From Salipaludibacillus sp. CUR1 (GTDB lineage Bacteria > Bacillota > Bacilli > Bacillales > Salisediminibacteriaceae): 64,000 nucleotides of DNA. Below, piece after piece: positions 31,476 through 40,190 of the stretch. The notes beneath the pieces are model-generated. The model was not told the origin of the DNA. It saw only the letters and a list, made by a program, of their open reading frames with translations, and made no database searches. The translations under genes and the position numbers were made by a program. Positions within the stretch are counted from its first letter, which is position 1; every line of letters begins with the position of its first letter. The stretch covers positions 248,001 to 312,000 of the forward strand of contig NZ_JAIWPE010000096.1 of assembly GCF_021028955.1 (NCBI RefSeq), in the 5' to 3' direction.

Positions 31476-31613
31476 CCCTCTCTGCAATGCATTTGAAAAT
31501 AAACTCTCTTAAAGTATAAAGAATCTTTACTAATCAAGCAATGGTTTCCATTAATGATATATCGAATATGTCAGGTAAATTGATAATTTTATCGAATTTT
31601 ATGGCTGTCTCAG

Positions 31614-31877
31614 TTAATCCTCAACATAATCTGCGGGGGCGCCCCCTTTCTCCAGCCTGACAAGAATGACATCAGAACCTATTTTAACAATGTTTTTCCA
31701 TGGAACCACCGTTTCTTCATCCTTTTGAAATAAATTTTTCATTCTTCCGCCGCCAATAACGATAGAATTTACTCTTCCCCTTTCGAGATCAATATCGATA
31801 TCAGTGAGGTGGCCTAATAACTTTCCATCTGAAAGGTTGACAATATCTTTTGACTGAAGCTCTGACATGTTAAGCAT
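31614..31877 (-). CDS. ylmC: YlmC/YmxH-type PRC-barrel sporulation protein
   Basis: 87 residues, MLNMSELQSKDIVNLSDGKL, a single PRC-barrel domain (about 5-75). The function is unknown; relatives are annotated as YlmC/YmxH-type sporulation proteins and lie near sigG. A GGGGCGG ribosome site precedes the ATG at 31877. Upstream it is insulated by two terminators, so it probably has its own promoter; CATAATATT preceded by ATATAT (minus strand, near 31915-31945) loosely resembles a SigE site. Confidence 0.87.
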   Translation of the reverse strand: MLNMSELQSKDIVNLSDGKLLGHLTDIDIDLERGRVNSIVIGGGRMKNLFQKDEETVVPWKNIVKIGSDVILVRLEKGGAPADYVED

Positions 31878-31980
31878 TGTTATACCGCCCCTTTTCTGTC
31901 TCTTCCTAATAAAATATTATGCTTTCCTGCTTCGGGATATATCAAAAAAAAATGAGGCTGGCATAAACCCACGTAAAAAG

Positions 31981-32051
31981 AATCGCCCTCACTTTGAGTG
32001 AGAGCGATTCCTGATAAAAAGGTTCCTTAATTGATGGGTAAGGAACCTTTT
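31981..32051 (-). terminator. Tandem terminators after sigG
   Basis: First hairpin: AAAAGGTTCCTTA/TAAGGAACCTTTT (32017-32051). Second, downstream: 13-bp stem with one G-U pair (31981-31993 with 31997-32009), followed on the minus strand by CTTTTTAC. The double stop after sigG would isolate ylmC. Confidence 0.75.
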
Positions 32052-32081
32052 CATATTATACGGAACTGCTTTATCCTTAAA

Positions 32082-32867
32082 TTATTCTCTGGCGTGCTTA
32101 TTCATCTGATTTATAGCTGCTTTCTCAAGACGGGAAACCTGCGCCTGGGAAATACCGATTTCATCAGCTACTTCCATTTGAGTTTTCCCTTGGTAGAATC
32201 TCATATCCAAAATTGTTTTCTCACGTTCATTTAAACGGATCATTGCTTCTTTTATAGCAATGTCTTCAATCCAGTTAACATCTTTTTGTTTATCATCGCT
32301 GATTTGATCCATCACGTAAATTGGATCACCCCCATCATTGTAAATGGGTTCAAATAAGGACACAGGATCTTGTATAGCATCGAGTGCAAAAACCACTTCT
32401 TCTTTTGGTACACCCAATACTTTAGCTATTTCCTGAACGGTGGGTTCCCTTTCCCTTTTCTTTTCACTCATCATATTATCTCTGACCTGAAGTGCTTTGT
32501 AAGCAATATCCCTAAGCGACCTGGAAACTCTTATTGGATTATTATCCCTGAGGTATCGGCGGATTTCCCCGATAATCATTGGGACAGCGTAAGTTGAAAA
32601 TTTAACATTCTGCTCCAGATCAAAATTGTCGATAGACTTCATTAAGCCTATACAGCCTACTTGAAACAGGTCGTCCACAAATTCCCCCCGATTATTAAAC
32701 CTTTGAATCACACTCAGTACGAGCCGCAAGTTCCCATTGACCAGTTTCTCCCTTGCTTCAGAATCTCCTTCTTGCATTTGCTTAAACAGAATACGCATTT
32801 CCTTGTTTTTTAAGACCGGTAATTTAGACGTATCTACACCACAAATTTCTACTTTATTTCGAGACAA
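32082..32867 (-). CDS. sigG: RNA polymerase sigma-G factor
   Basis: Late forespore sigma factor. 261 residues, LSRNKVEICGVDTSKLPVLK onward, with region 2 (QVGCIGLMKSIDNFDLEQ) and region 4 helix-turn-helix (MEVADEIGISQAQVSRLEKA). The in-frame ATG at 32969 adds 34 non-family residues; the TTG at 32867 with GGGAGG 7 bases upstream matches the B. subtilis N-terminus. Follows sigE, as expected. A SigF/SigG-like promoter is at 32903-32931. Confidence 0.96.
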   Translation of the reverse strand: MSRNKVEICGVDTSKLPVLKNKEMRILFKQMQEGDSEAREKLVNGNLRLVLSVIQRFNNRGEFVDDLFQVGCIGLMKSIDNFDLEQNVKFSTYAVPMIIGEIRRYLRDNNPIRVSRSLRDIAYKALQVRDNMMSEKKREREPTVQEIAKVLGVPKEEVVFALDAIQDPVSLFEPIYNDGGDPIYVMDQISDDKQKDVNWIEDIAIKEAMIRLNEREKTILDMRFYQGKTQMEVADEIGISQAQVSRLEKAAINQMNKHARE

Positions 32868-32902
32868 TGGTTTCCCTCCCATCAGGAGATAAGTTACAAA
32901 AT

Positions 32903-32931
32903 CAGTATCTCCGCGGGAGGGAAATTTATGC
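32903..32931 (-). promoter_or_regulatory. Candidate SigF/SigG-type promoter of sigG
   Basis: Minus strand GCATA (32927-32931) and GGAGATACTG (32903-32912); the latter fits the SigF -10 GGNNANANTR at every fixed base. The spacer is 14 bases, slightly shorter than the usual 15-16. It lies in the sigE-sigG gap, where such a promoter is known in B. subtilis. Confidence 0.45.
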
Positions 32932-32994
32932 AGGTAATCATTTCTGAAAAAAATGTATAAACGGCTCAAACCTTTGCAGGAGTAAAGAGAATGG

Positions 32995-33714
32995 CTACAC
33001 CATTTTATTAAATTCTTTTTGAAGGCGCTTTATAATCCTTTTTTCAAGCCTGGAGATATATGACTGGGAAATCCCAAGCATATCCGCTACATCTTTTTGA
33101 GTTCTCTCCTCTTCGCCTGCAAGTCCGAAGCGCAGTTCCATAATTTGTTTTTCCCTGTCATTCAGGCTCCGTAAAGCTTTTAATAGCAGCTTTCTGTCCA
33201 CCTTTTCTTCAATTCCTTTTGTAATGATGTCTTCCTCAGTTCCTAGTACATCTGACAGCAGCAGCTCATTGCCATCCCAGTCAATATTCAGCGGCTCATC
33301 AAATGACACTTCCGACCTTAATTTATTATTTCTTCTCAAATACATAAGAATTTCATTTTCAATGCACCTTGATGCGTATGTGGCCAGCTTAATTTTCTTC
33401 TCCGGATTAAATGTGTTGACTGCTTTAATCAGCCCGATGGTTCCTATACTAATCAGATCTTCTATGTTGATTCCTGTATTTTCAAACTTGCGGGCAATAT
33501 AAACGACGAGCCTTAAATTTCTTTCGATTAAAATTGATCGGACAGATTCATCCCCGTCAGGCAGCTTTTTCAGTAGATAAGCTTCTTCTTCTTTAGATAA
33601 AGGCGGAGGGAGCGCTTCACTTCCTCCTATGTAAAATACCTCATTGGATTTTAACTTTAATTTATTCAGGAGCCGGTACCACCAGAGCTTTAAACGAATT
33701 GTATACTTTTTCAA
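32995..33714 (-). CDS. sigE: RNA polymerase sigma-E factor, pro-protein
   Basis: First mother-cell sigma factor, made as inactive pro-SigE. 239 residues, the same length as in B. subtilis. The N-terminal pro-sequence is basic/amphipathic ([20 protein letters not shown]) and is cut by SpoIIGA. Region 2 has [11 protein letters not shown], and region 4 has [20 protein letters not shown]. It follows spoIIGA by 22 bases. Confidence 0.97.
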   Translation of the reverse strand: MKKYTIRLKLWWYRLLNKLKLKSNEVFYIGGSEALPPPLSKEEEAYLLKKLPDGDESVRSILIERNLRLVVYIARKFENTGINIEDLISIGTIGLIKAVNTFNPEKKIKLATYASRCIENEILMYLRRNNKLRSEVSFDEPLNIDWDGNELLLSDVLGTEEDIITKGIEEKVDRKLLLKALRSLNDREKQIMELRFGLAGEEERTQKDVADMLGISQSYISRLEKRIIKRLQKEFNKMV

Positions 33715-33736
33715 CAGTATCTCCTCCTCTTAGTTG

Positions 33737-34645
33737 TTATGCCTGTTTTCTTTTTTGCATCATTCCGGGGTGAAGCAGGCAGTCGTACTCCCCTTTCTCC
33801 CCTAGTGAAAAATGACTTAAACCGAGCAGCGTTCCCGGGCATTCATAAGATAAACCATTCTCAAAAACTACTACTTTTTCCGGTTTGATTGTCCATAAAA
33901 ATTTCTGTTCTGTCCCAACCGTCCTGTACGGAACTATGGATACTTTTCCAATATAGCTGGAGGGAATATCACCCATACTTTCCGGTGAGCTTTTTGATAA
34001 TGTAAGGATTTCCGGCGGAAATTGCTTTTCTGCCTTATTCATATCAATGACCATGACCGTTTTTTTCGTAATGGGATCAGTCAGCTGGTTTCCGCTGTCT
34101 ACAAAACCTTTTAAATTAATCTCACGGCCGCCTAATAAGATTTCTACGTCCATCGTTTCGTCGAATCGGATTTTAGAAGCTTCAACAGCCGCAAACCGTT
34201 CTTTAGAATAGAAAAATATTAACGGAAATCCAACAATGACAAACAGCCAGCTTATAGGACTGCCGAAGCTGTTCCCTCTTGTAGCAAAAGTACCTTGAAT
34301 AAAAGAAGAATCGACTTGCAGAAAAAAATGAAGTCCGATCAACCCTCCGCCAGCTGCAAAATTTACAAAGTAAAACATAAGCAAGGCTTGGACAAAAGAA
34401 CGTAATTGATGAGATGGGAAGGTAATAAGAATAATAATTACTGAGTACAGAGCCTTCATAAAAGGGTTCATCATAAAGTGAAGATCCGGTATAAACATCA
34501 CCCATACATACATAGACGCAAATAAGGCTCCGGCAAAAAGTCTTTTTTTAAGAACTTTTCTTTTTAGTACAATCGAAGTCAGCAAAAGTAAAAGTAAATC
34601 TATAAAAAAATTAAGCAGCCAAATTACATCTAAATAAAGAGTCAT
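33737..34645 (-). CDS. spoIIGA: SpoIIGA, pro-SigE processing aspartyl protease
   Basis: 302 residues (B. subtilis 309). Five hydrophobic N-terminal helices (about 4-150) and a cytoplasmic protease domain with the catalytic aspartate in GFVDSGNQLTDP (about 183-194). Embedded in the septum; activated across the membrane by SpoIIR. First gene of the spoIIGA-sigE unit. Confidence 0.96.
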   Translation of the reverse strand: MTLYLDVIWLLNFFIDLLLLLLTSIVLKRKVLKKRLFAGALFASMYVWVMFIPDLHFMMNPFMKALYSVIIILITFPSHQLRSFVQALLMFYFVNFAAGGGLIGLHFFLQVDSSFIQGTFATRGNSFGSPISWLFVIVGFPLIFFYSKERFAAVEASKIRFDETMDVEILLGGREINLKGFVDSGNQLTDPITKKTVMVIDMNKAEKQFPPEILTLSKSSPESMGDIPSSYIGKVSIVPYRTVGTEQKFLWTIKPEKVVVFENGLSYECPGTLLGLSHFSLGEKGEYDCLLHPGMMQKRKQA

Positions 34646-34678
34646 TTATGCCACCGTCCAACTTCGAATTTAAGGATA

Positions 34679-34720
34679 AGTATATCTTACGGCTCCCACT
34701 AAGTCTGTCATTTTTTGCCA
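34679..34720 (-). promoter_or_regulatory. Candidate Spo0A-type promoter of spoIIGA
   Basis: Minus strand ATGACA (34706-34711) and TATACT (34679-34684) are 21 bases apart. In B. subtilis the spoIIG promoter has a 22-base spacer and Spo0A boxes over the -35; TGGCAAA just upstream is 0A-like. The rest of 34646-34877 shows no gene. Confidence 0.4.
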
Positions 34721-34877
34721 CGGAAAAAAACTTATTTTAATAGATTTTCAGGGATTGTGTCAGCACAATAAACTGCATAATTAAAGGGATAGTGGTTTCC
34801 GGATTCAGGTCACAGCAATGCCTGTAATTTCTTTGTTCAGGCATGAGCGGGCACCGTTTTTTGGAAAAATGGCACAA

Positions 34878-34915
34878 AAAAAGAGCCGGGATCTATTAAA
34901 TCCTGGCTCTTTTTT
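34878..34915 (-). terminator. Terminator of ftsZ
   Basis: AAGAGCC...GGCTCTT stem (about 14 bp including a G-U pair) with T-tracts on both sides; on the minus strand TTTTTTTG follows. Confidence 0.8.
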
Positions 34916-34937
34916 AATTAACTGTTCAGTTTTAAAT

Positions 34938-36107
34938 TTACCGTTTGCGGCGATTTCTAAGAAAAGTAGGGATATCAAGAGTATCCATTTCATCATCTGC
35001 AGGCTGATTCTTCGGAGCAGGCTTAGGAGTCTCCTGTGAAGAGGCTGCTTCCTCTCTCGAATGAGACTGCTGAGTCTGACTCTGCTGTGGCTGCTGACGC
35101 TGCTGAGTCTGCTGGCTGATTGATGATCTCTGAGGAGATGTTTTTTCAGCTTTCTGCTCATCAAACCCTGTAGCAATGACTGTAACTACGATTTCATCTT
35201 TTAAGTTTTCATTAATTACAGACCCAAAAATCATATTGACTTCGCTGTCAGAGGCTGTAGAAACAATTTCTGCAGCTTCGTGAACCTCAAACAAGCTTAA
35301 GTTTGTACCACCGGTAATGTTCATTAAAATACCTTGCGCACCATCTACACTCGTTTCAAGTAAAGGTGAGGAGATAGCCTTTTTAGCGGCTTCAGCTGCT
35401 CTGCTTTCACCAGTAGCTACACCTATACCCATCAGGGCAGATCCTTTTTCACTCATAATTGCTTTAACATCAGCAAAATCCAGGTTAATTAAACCAGGAG
35501 TAGCAATTAAATCAGAAATGCCCTGGACACCTTGACGCAGAACATTATCTGCTTCCCTGAATGCTTCAAGCATAGGTGTGTTTTTGTCTACAATTTCCAA
35601 TAGGCGGTCATTAGGAATAACAATTAACGTATCAACTTTATCTTTTAAAGCTTGAATTCCATTAGAGGCCTGAACCATCCGCTTTCTTCCTTCAAATGTA
35701 AACGGGCGGGTGACAACTCCAACAGTTAATGCTCCAGCTTCTTTTGCGATTTCCGCAATGACCGGAGCAGCACCTGTTCCTGTTCCCCCTCCCATACCAG
35801 CAGTAATGAATACCATATCGGCACCTGTTAAATGCTCCTCAAGCTGTTCCCGGCTTTCTTCCGCAGCTTTTTTTCCAATTTCCGGGTTGGCTCCTGCTCC
35901 AAGTCCTCTGGTTAATTTACCGCCTAATTGCAGTTTTTCTTCTGCTTTTGATAAATGAAGAGCTTGAGCATCAGTGTTTACTGCGATAAAATCAACACCT
36001 TGAAGACCATTTTCAATCATTCTGTTTACAGCGTTGCTTCCGCCTCCGCCGACACCTATAACTTTTATTGTTGCTAATTGTTCCATATCCATTTCAAATT
36101 CCAACAT
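34938..36107 (-). CDS. ftsZ: Cell division GTPase FtsZ
   Basis: Tubulin-like GTPase forming the Z ring. 389 residues. GTP-binding [11 protein letters not shown] near 21-31 and the tubulin signature [14 protein letters not shown] near 104-117. The C-terminal linker is unusually Gln-rich ([20 protein letters not shown]), then the conserved tail [18 protein letters not shown] at 36107 follows a GGGGGAT site; the longer frame to 36137 is rejected. Lies downstream of ftsA with a shared promoter possible. Confidence 0.98.
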   Translation of the reverse strand: MLEFEMDMEQLATIKVIGVGGGGSNAVNRMIENGLQGVDFIAVNTDAQALHLSKAEEKLQLGGKLTRGLGAGANPEIGKKAAEESREQLEEHLTGADMVFITAGMGGGTGTGAAPVIAEIAKEAGALTVGVVTRPFTFEGRKRMVQASNGIQALKDKVDTLIVIPNDRLLEIVDKNTPMLEAFREADNVLRQGVQGISDLIATPGLINLDFADVKAIMSEKGSALMGIGVATGESRAAEAAKKAISSPLLETSVDGAQGILMNITGGTNLSLFEVHEAAEIVSTASDSEVNMIFGSVINENLKDEIVVTVIATGFDEQKAEKTSPQRSSISQQTQQRQQPQQSQTQQSHSREEAASSQETPKPAPKNQPADDEMDTLDIPTFLRNRRKR

Positions 36108-36160
36108 TTTCGATCCCCCAATCCGAATTCGTTCCAATTACAGTTTAGAGCCGTTCTGCT

Positions 36161-37462
36161 CTACTCAAAAAACATTTTAAACATATTCGAGACTTTCTTC
36201 TTAACACCTGGATTTTCTTTAGTTTCTTTTACTTTTGTTTTAGCCTGCTTCGGTTTCTCTTTTCTTTCTTTCTTAATTTCTGTGCTGCCTTCTTCTAGAG
36301 GTTCTAATCCGGACATAATCTCCTTACCTTGTATACGAACATTTCGATGCGCGAAAGTAATTAGGCCAACGCCATTGGTATATTGCGGTTCCCGTACACC
36401 AATATAATCCGGTATAGCTACTCTTACATTCTTTTGCAGCACCTCACGGGCAAGTTCGAGTACACCAGGCATCTTAGCTATGCCGCCCGTAAGAACGTAA
36501 CCACCGGATAAATCCTGGTAGCCCAGCCGGTATATCTCTTTAAGGACAAGATGAAACATCTCTTCCAAACGAGGCTCGATAATATTCGCAAGCTGCCACT
36601 GGGAAAATTCCTGCGTCTGATCACTGCCAATCTCCGAAACTTCGAAAGTTTCTTCATCGGAGGCGAGATCTATGAAAGCATGTCCATGTGTCACTTTCAC
36701 TTTTTCTGCTTCCTCTGTAGAAGTCCGGAAACCAACTGAGATATCATTGGACATATGGTCTCCTCCAATTGGAATCTGGCTGGTTCCCTGCAAGACCCCA
36801 TTTTGAAACACAGAAACAGTTGTAGAGCCGCCCCCCATATCAATCAGAGCCACTCCTAAGCTTCTTTCGTCTTTTGATAAAGCTATAGAACCGGCTGCTA
36901 AAGGCTGAAGTACAATATCTGCTACTTGGAGGCCTGCTTTTTCAACACAGCGGAGCAAATTATGTAACATCGTTTTGGAGCCTGTAATAATTGTTCCTTC
37001 CATTTCAAGACGTACACCGATCATCCCGCGGGGGTCATTTATTTCATCGAGCCCATCAACTATAAACTGGCGGGGAATGACATCAATAATTTCCCTTTCC
37101 GGAGGAATAGATATGACTTGTGCAGCATCTATTACTCTTGTAATATCTTCGTCTCCGATCTCACGGTCATCACTGGAAACAGCCACAACTCCATGGCATG
37201 GCTGGAGCTGAATATGGTTTCCGGTCACCCCGACAATCACATGATTAATACTAAGCCCAATCATTCTTTCAGCTTTTTCGACAGCTTTTTTAATAGACTG
37301 GACCGTTTCGTCAATGTCCACGATCGATCCTTTTTTTATACCTTCAGAGCTGGACTCGCCAACTCCTATTATATTTAAAGATCCATTTGTCATCTCTCCG
37401 ATAATCACCCTTACGGATGATGTCCCGATATCTAACGTAACATATGTATCATGATTATTCAT
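36161..37462 (-). CDS. ftsA: Cell division protein FtsA
   Basis: Actin-like membrane tether of FtsZ. 433 residues: ATPase start DIGTSSVRVIIGE, GGGSTTVSVF phosphate-2 motif, GGIAKMPG adenosine motif, and a C-terminal amphipathic helix (KKVSNMFKMFFE) after a Lys/Glu-rich linker. GGAGGTG before the ATG. A candidate SigH promoter lies at 37524-37550. Confidence 0.97.
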   Translation of the reverse strand: MNNHDTYVTLDIGTSSVRVIIGEMTNGSLNIIGVGESSSEGIKKGSIVDIDETVQSIKKAVEKAERMIGLSINHVIVGVTGNHIQLQPCHGVVAVSSDDREIGDEDITRVIDAAQVISIPPEREIIDVIPRQFIVDGLDEINDPRGMIGVRLEMEGTIITGSKTMLHNLLRCVEKAGLQVADIVLQPLAAGSIALSKDERSLGVALIDMGGGSTTVSVFQNGVLQGTSQIPIGGDHMSNDISVGFRTSTEEAEKVKVTHGHAFIDLASDEETFEVSEIGSDQTQEFSQWQLANIIEPRLEEMFHLVLKEIYRLGYQDLSGGYVLTGGIAKMPGVLELAREVLQKNVRVAIPDYIGVREPQYTNGVGLITFAHRNVRIQGKEIMSGLEPLEEGSTEIKKERKEKPKQAKTKVKETKENPGVKKKVSNMFKMFFE

Positions 37463-37523
37463 TGGATGGCACCTCCTTCAAACGTAAGACTCATGCTGAC
37501 TTTTTCCTTAAGATAAGAAAGTT

Positions 37524-37550
37524 ATTCAACACTTGTCTCCCATTCCCTTT
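37524..37550 (-). promoter_or_regulatory. Candidate SigH promoter for ftsA-ftsZ
   Basis: Minus strand AAAGGGAAT (37542-37550), 11-base spacer, GTTGAAT (37524-37530). The SigH consensus is RNAGGAWWW-N11-12-RNNGAAT; one base of the -35 differs. In B. subtilis one ftsAZ promoter is SigH-dependent and acts at the onset of sporulation. Confidence 0.5.
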
Positions 37551-37603
37551 TTTTTTCTCCTTAAATATAGAAAATGTCTGTATTCCTAATTAATATAACG
37601 TGA

Positions 37604-37942
37604 TTATCCTTGCCACTTTCTAAGCAGCAGCCGCCTGATCAAAGCTATATTTTTAAACAGCCTGATACCAAAAGCAAAAATGGCTGCTAAATACAAGTCT
37701 ACACCAAGATGAACACCGAGAAAAGCTAAACCCGCCGCTAAAAAGATATTTGTAAAAAAACCTGTTATAAATACCTTTTCATCAAACTGATTTTCCAGAT
37801 ATGCCCGGATACCTCCAGCTAAAGTATCCAGTGCTGCCAGAACAGCAATTGATAAGTACGGCGCGTAATGTTCTGAGACTCTGATATCTGTCAGAAAACC
37901 TAATATAAGGCCTAACAAAAGGCCTAAGACAGGCAGCCACAT
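37604..37942 (-). CDS. sbp: Small basic protein Sbp (DUF1290)
   Basis: 112 residues: MWLPVLGLLLGLILGFLTD, conserved SIAVLAALDTLAGGIRAYLE and GVHLGVDLYLAAIFAFGIRLF. Three to four membrane helices; function unknown, always near ftsA. The ATG at 37942 is preceded by AGGAGGG and follows the ylxX stop by one base; the longer frame to 37996 overlaps ylxX and is rejected. Confidence 0.93.
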   Translation of the reverse strand: MWLPVLGLLLGLILGFLTDIRVSEHYAPYLSIAVLAALDTLAGGIRAYLENQFDEKVFITGFFTNIFLAAGLAFLGVHLGVDLYLAAIFAFGIRLFKNIALIRRLLLRKWQG

Positions 37943-37943
37943 A

Positions 37944-38642
37944 TCAGGATCCCTCCTGTACAGGTTCCATAAACCGCGTGCGGTAATTTTTATCAAACGC
38001 GGGAAGTGTTAAACTGTCGACAGGATTTGAGGAAAAATTCATGTTTTCATATATAAACATTTCGCGGGATTGAGAAGACATAATGGCATAGTGGAGAGAC
38101 TCAGGATCATTGGAGATGACTTTAACCTCCACCGGAAAATAGCTTAACCAGTTTCCATTTACTAAAGTCCTTCCATTAGCTTCACGAATTGCAGTAGTGG
38201 AAACTATTCTTTCGTTTCCTATGGCAATGTGTTCCGCTCCCTGAATATTTAAATCATTAATCAGAAGTCTTAGCAAATATGGAGGAATGGAGCTGATCGC
38301 CCCTCCGGTATAATTGTGGTCAAATTCCAAGTCTATTTGAATAATTAACCCTTCCCCAGTCACTTCTGTTAACCCGGCTTGTTCTTGTAAATTTTCAATT
38401 ACATCGGCCATGACGTCTTCAACATCCTCTGTCTCTTCCAGCTGGTTTAAAATTTCCTGCTGCCGGCTAATTTCTTCATTTAATTCCTGCTGTCTTTCTT
38501 TCTCGGCCATCAAAGCCTGGCGAAGGTCAGCCATATTTCTCGTATCACGGGTTTCAGGTTCCGCATGGGACTGAAATTGCACTGCTGCCATATATCCAAT
38601 GATCAGTGTGACACATGCAAAAATAATCGGAATCTTCTTCAT
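37944..38642 (-). CDS. ylxX: DUF881 membrane protein (YlxX-like)
   Basis: 232 residues. N-terminal anchor (about 5-22), coiled coil (about 40-85, MAEKERQQELNEEISRQQ), and the DUF881 domain (90-220) with IQIDLEFDHNYTGGAISSIP and LLRLLINDLNIQGAEHIAI. Function unknown. Overlaps ylxW by 4 bases. The two DUF881 genes appear to be a duplicated pair. Confidence 0.88.
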   Translation of the reverse strand: MKKIPIIFACVTLIIGYMAAVQFQSHAEPETRDTRNMADLRQALMAEKERQQELNEEISRQQEILNQLEETEDVEDVMADVIENLQEQAGLTEVTGEGLIIQIDLEFDHNYTGGAISSIPPYLLRLLINDLNIQGAEHIAIGNERIVSTTAIREANGRTLVNGNWLSYFPVEVKVISNDPESLHYAIMSSQSREMFIYENMNFSSNPVDSLTLPAFDKNYRTRFMEPVQEGS

Positions 38643-39349
38643 GTGTCTTCCCCGCCTTCAAAGTAAGGATTAATAACGACTTCATTTTTTCTTTCAATCC
38701 GCACTTGAATATTCTCGCTGACTAACTGGTCTTTTACTCCGCCAGCCAAATTCAGCGATTCGTCCAGTGTTTCCCGGTCACCAATCGCGGTAATTTCAAA
38801 TGGAGCGAAGGACGTTTCCCCATCTATTTCTATAACCGGGCCCGTACACTGGATATAACTCTGGTGGCTGATCCTCCGTCCATTAACTGCCACTGCTTCT
38901 GCGCCAGCTACGAGAAGTTCGTCAATCACCTGCTGGAGATGGTGTTCGTGAACAATATAATTGTTTGGACTGTCTTCTCCCGGAATATAATCTGCATCTG
39001 TCAATGTCACGGAGAGCCCTTCCCCTTTTACTCCCACATTCCCAGTGACCATTCTAAGATGGTCCAAATCTTCCACAAGATTAAAATAGGTTCTTTCGCG
39101 GTGAGAAATTTCTTCTTCGACCGTTTTTATTTCTGTTTGAATATCTTTTAGCTGACCGGCCAGTTCCCTGTTCACCTGCTGTTCCCTTAACACATCATTT
39201 CGCAAGTCTGCTTCTTCCTGCCATTGCGAATCAGTCATTGTGTAACCTTCTCTTTCTGATTGTCCGGCCATTTGATAGCTTAAAGACATTAAAAAGCCTG
39301 TGACTAATAACACCACTGAGAATATAACGTATTTACCCTTCAATTTCAA
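38639..39349 (-). CDS. ylxW: DUF881 membrane protein (YlxW-like)
   Basis: 236 residues. Basic N-terminus, an anchor (about 9-25), coiled coil (38-85) and the DUF881 domain (NNYIVHEHHLQQVIDELLVA, GAEAVAVNGRRI). I choose the TTG at 39349 because AGGAGG is 6 bases upstream; the ATG at 39364 would have no ribosome site. It starts inside divIB (17-base overlap). The start is uncertain. Confidence 0.85.
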   Translation of the reverse strand: MKLKGKYVIFSVVLLVTGFLMSLSYQMAGQSEREGYTMTDSQWQEEADLRNDVLREQQVNRELAGQLKDIQTEIKTVEEEISHRERTYFNLVEDLDHLRMVTGNVGVKGEGLSVTLTDADYIPGEDSPNNYIVHEHHLQQVIDELLVAGAEAVAVNGRRISHQSYIQCTGPVIEIDGETSFAPFEITAIGDRETLDESLNLAGGVKDQLVSENIQVRIERKNEVVINPYFEGGEDT

Positions 39350-40115
39350 TTTCTTCCTCCTCATCCTCTGTATTGAAACGTTCGAAATAAGGGTTCATAC
39401 GCATATGAACGATGCCTTCTTCCTCTGGATCCAGCTGTTCGACAACTGATGGATAAGGAGCGATTCTTTCAGAGAACTGGGTAACTGTGGAACTGACTAC
39501 AAAGCCGTCATTCATTAGAATTGTTAACCGGCCTGGATCATTATCAAGAGGTTCAAGAAGAATATCGGATATTCGCTGCCGCAGACCACTTGGTGTTTGT
39601 GACAATTCATTAACCATTTCTTCTCTAATCTGATTATCTTCAAATCCCCTTAGGACTGGCGCATCGAAGGGAGTGGCTCTTTGGCCTCCATTGTCGTAAA
39701 TTTCCCCGGTCACAAGCACAGGTGCATACGAATTCCCGTCCTTTATATAAGCAATCCGTTCATGTTCGGTGACAGTAATAACGACTGTATTCATCCAATC
39801 CCTGGAAATCTCCACAGCGTTTATGGCATCATGGTCAGTCAGCCTTTCAACCAGCTCACTTCCCCCTAAATTCCACATGCTGACTCCCTGGAGAAGTTCA
39901 GATTCATTGACCACCCAGTCTGCTGAAGCCAGATTGTTCCCTCTGACGTTAACTGTTTGGACTTGGCTGAAAGAACTTTGAAAATACACGATCAATAGCA
40001 TAAGGGTGAAAAATATAGAAACGTAGACAATCAGCCTCCTGTTTGACTTCTGCTTTCGCCGCTCTTTCAGTTTAGGTATTCGCTCTTCAATTTTCACTAC
40101 CTTTTTTTCTTTCAT
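39333..40115 (-). CDS. divIB: Cell division protein DivIB/FtsQ
   Basis: 260 residues. Cytoplasmic basic region, one membrane helix (about 30-48), a POTRA domain (VQTVNVRGNNLASADWVV) and a beta domain ending in an acidic tail. Stabilises the septal complex with FtsL and DivIC. ATG at 40115 with GGAGG; the in-frame extension to 40139 is rejected. Confidence 0.95.
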   Translation of the reverse strand: MKEKKVVKIEERIPKLKERRKQKSNRRLIVYVSIFFTLMLLIVYFQSSFSQVQTVNVRGNNLASADWVVNESELLQGVSMWNLGGSELVERLTDHDAINAVEISRDWMNTVVITVTEHERIAYIKDGNSYAPVLVTGEIYDNGGQRATPFDAPVLRGFEDNQIREEMVNELSQTPSGLRQRISDILLEPLDNDPGRLTILMNDGFVVSSTVTQFSERIAPYPSVVEQLDPEEEGIVHMRMNPYFERFNTEDEEEEIEIEG

Positions 40116-40190
40116 ATGCCTTCCTCCATTGTAAAGCAAGGGATTGAACGAGAAAACATATTATATAAACTTTCATATAATTGAAATAGT

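Noticed and set aside
34805-35176. 123-codon minus-strand frame over the ftsZ end and downstream
   Set aside because: An alternative frame of ftsZ that crosses its terminator.
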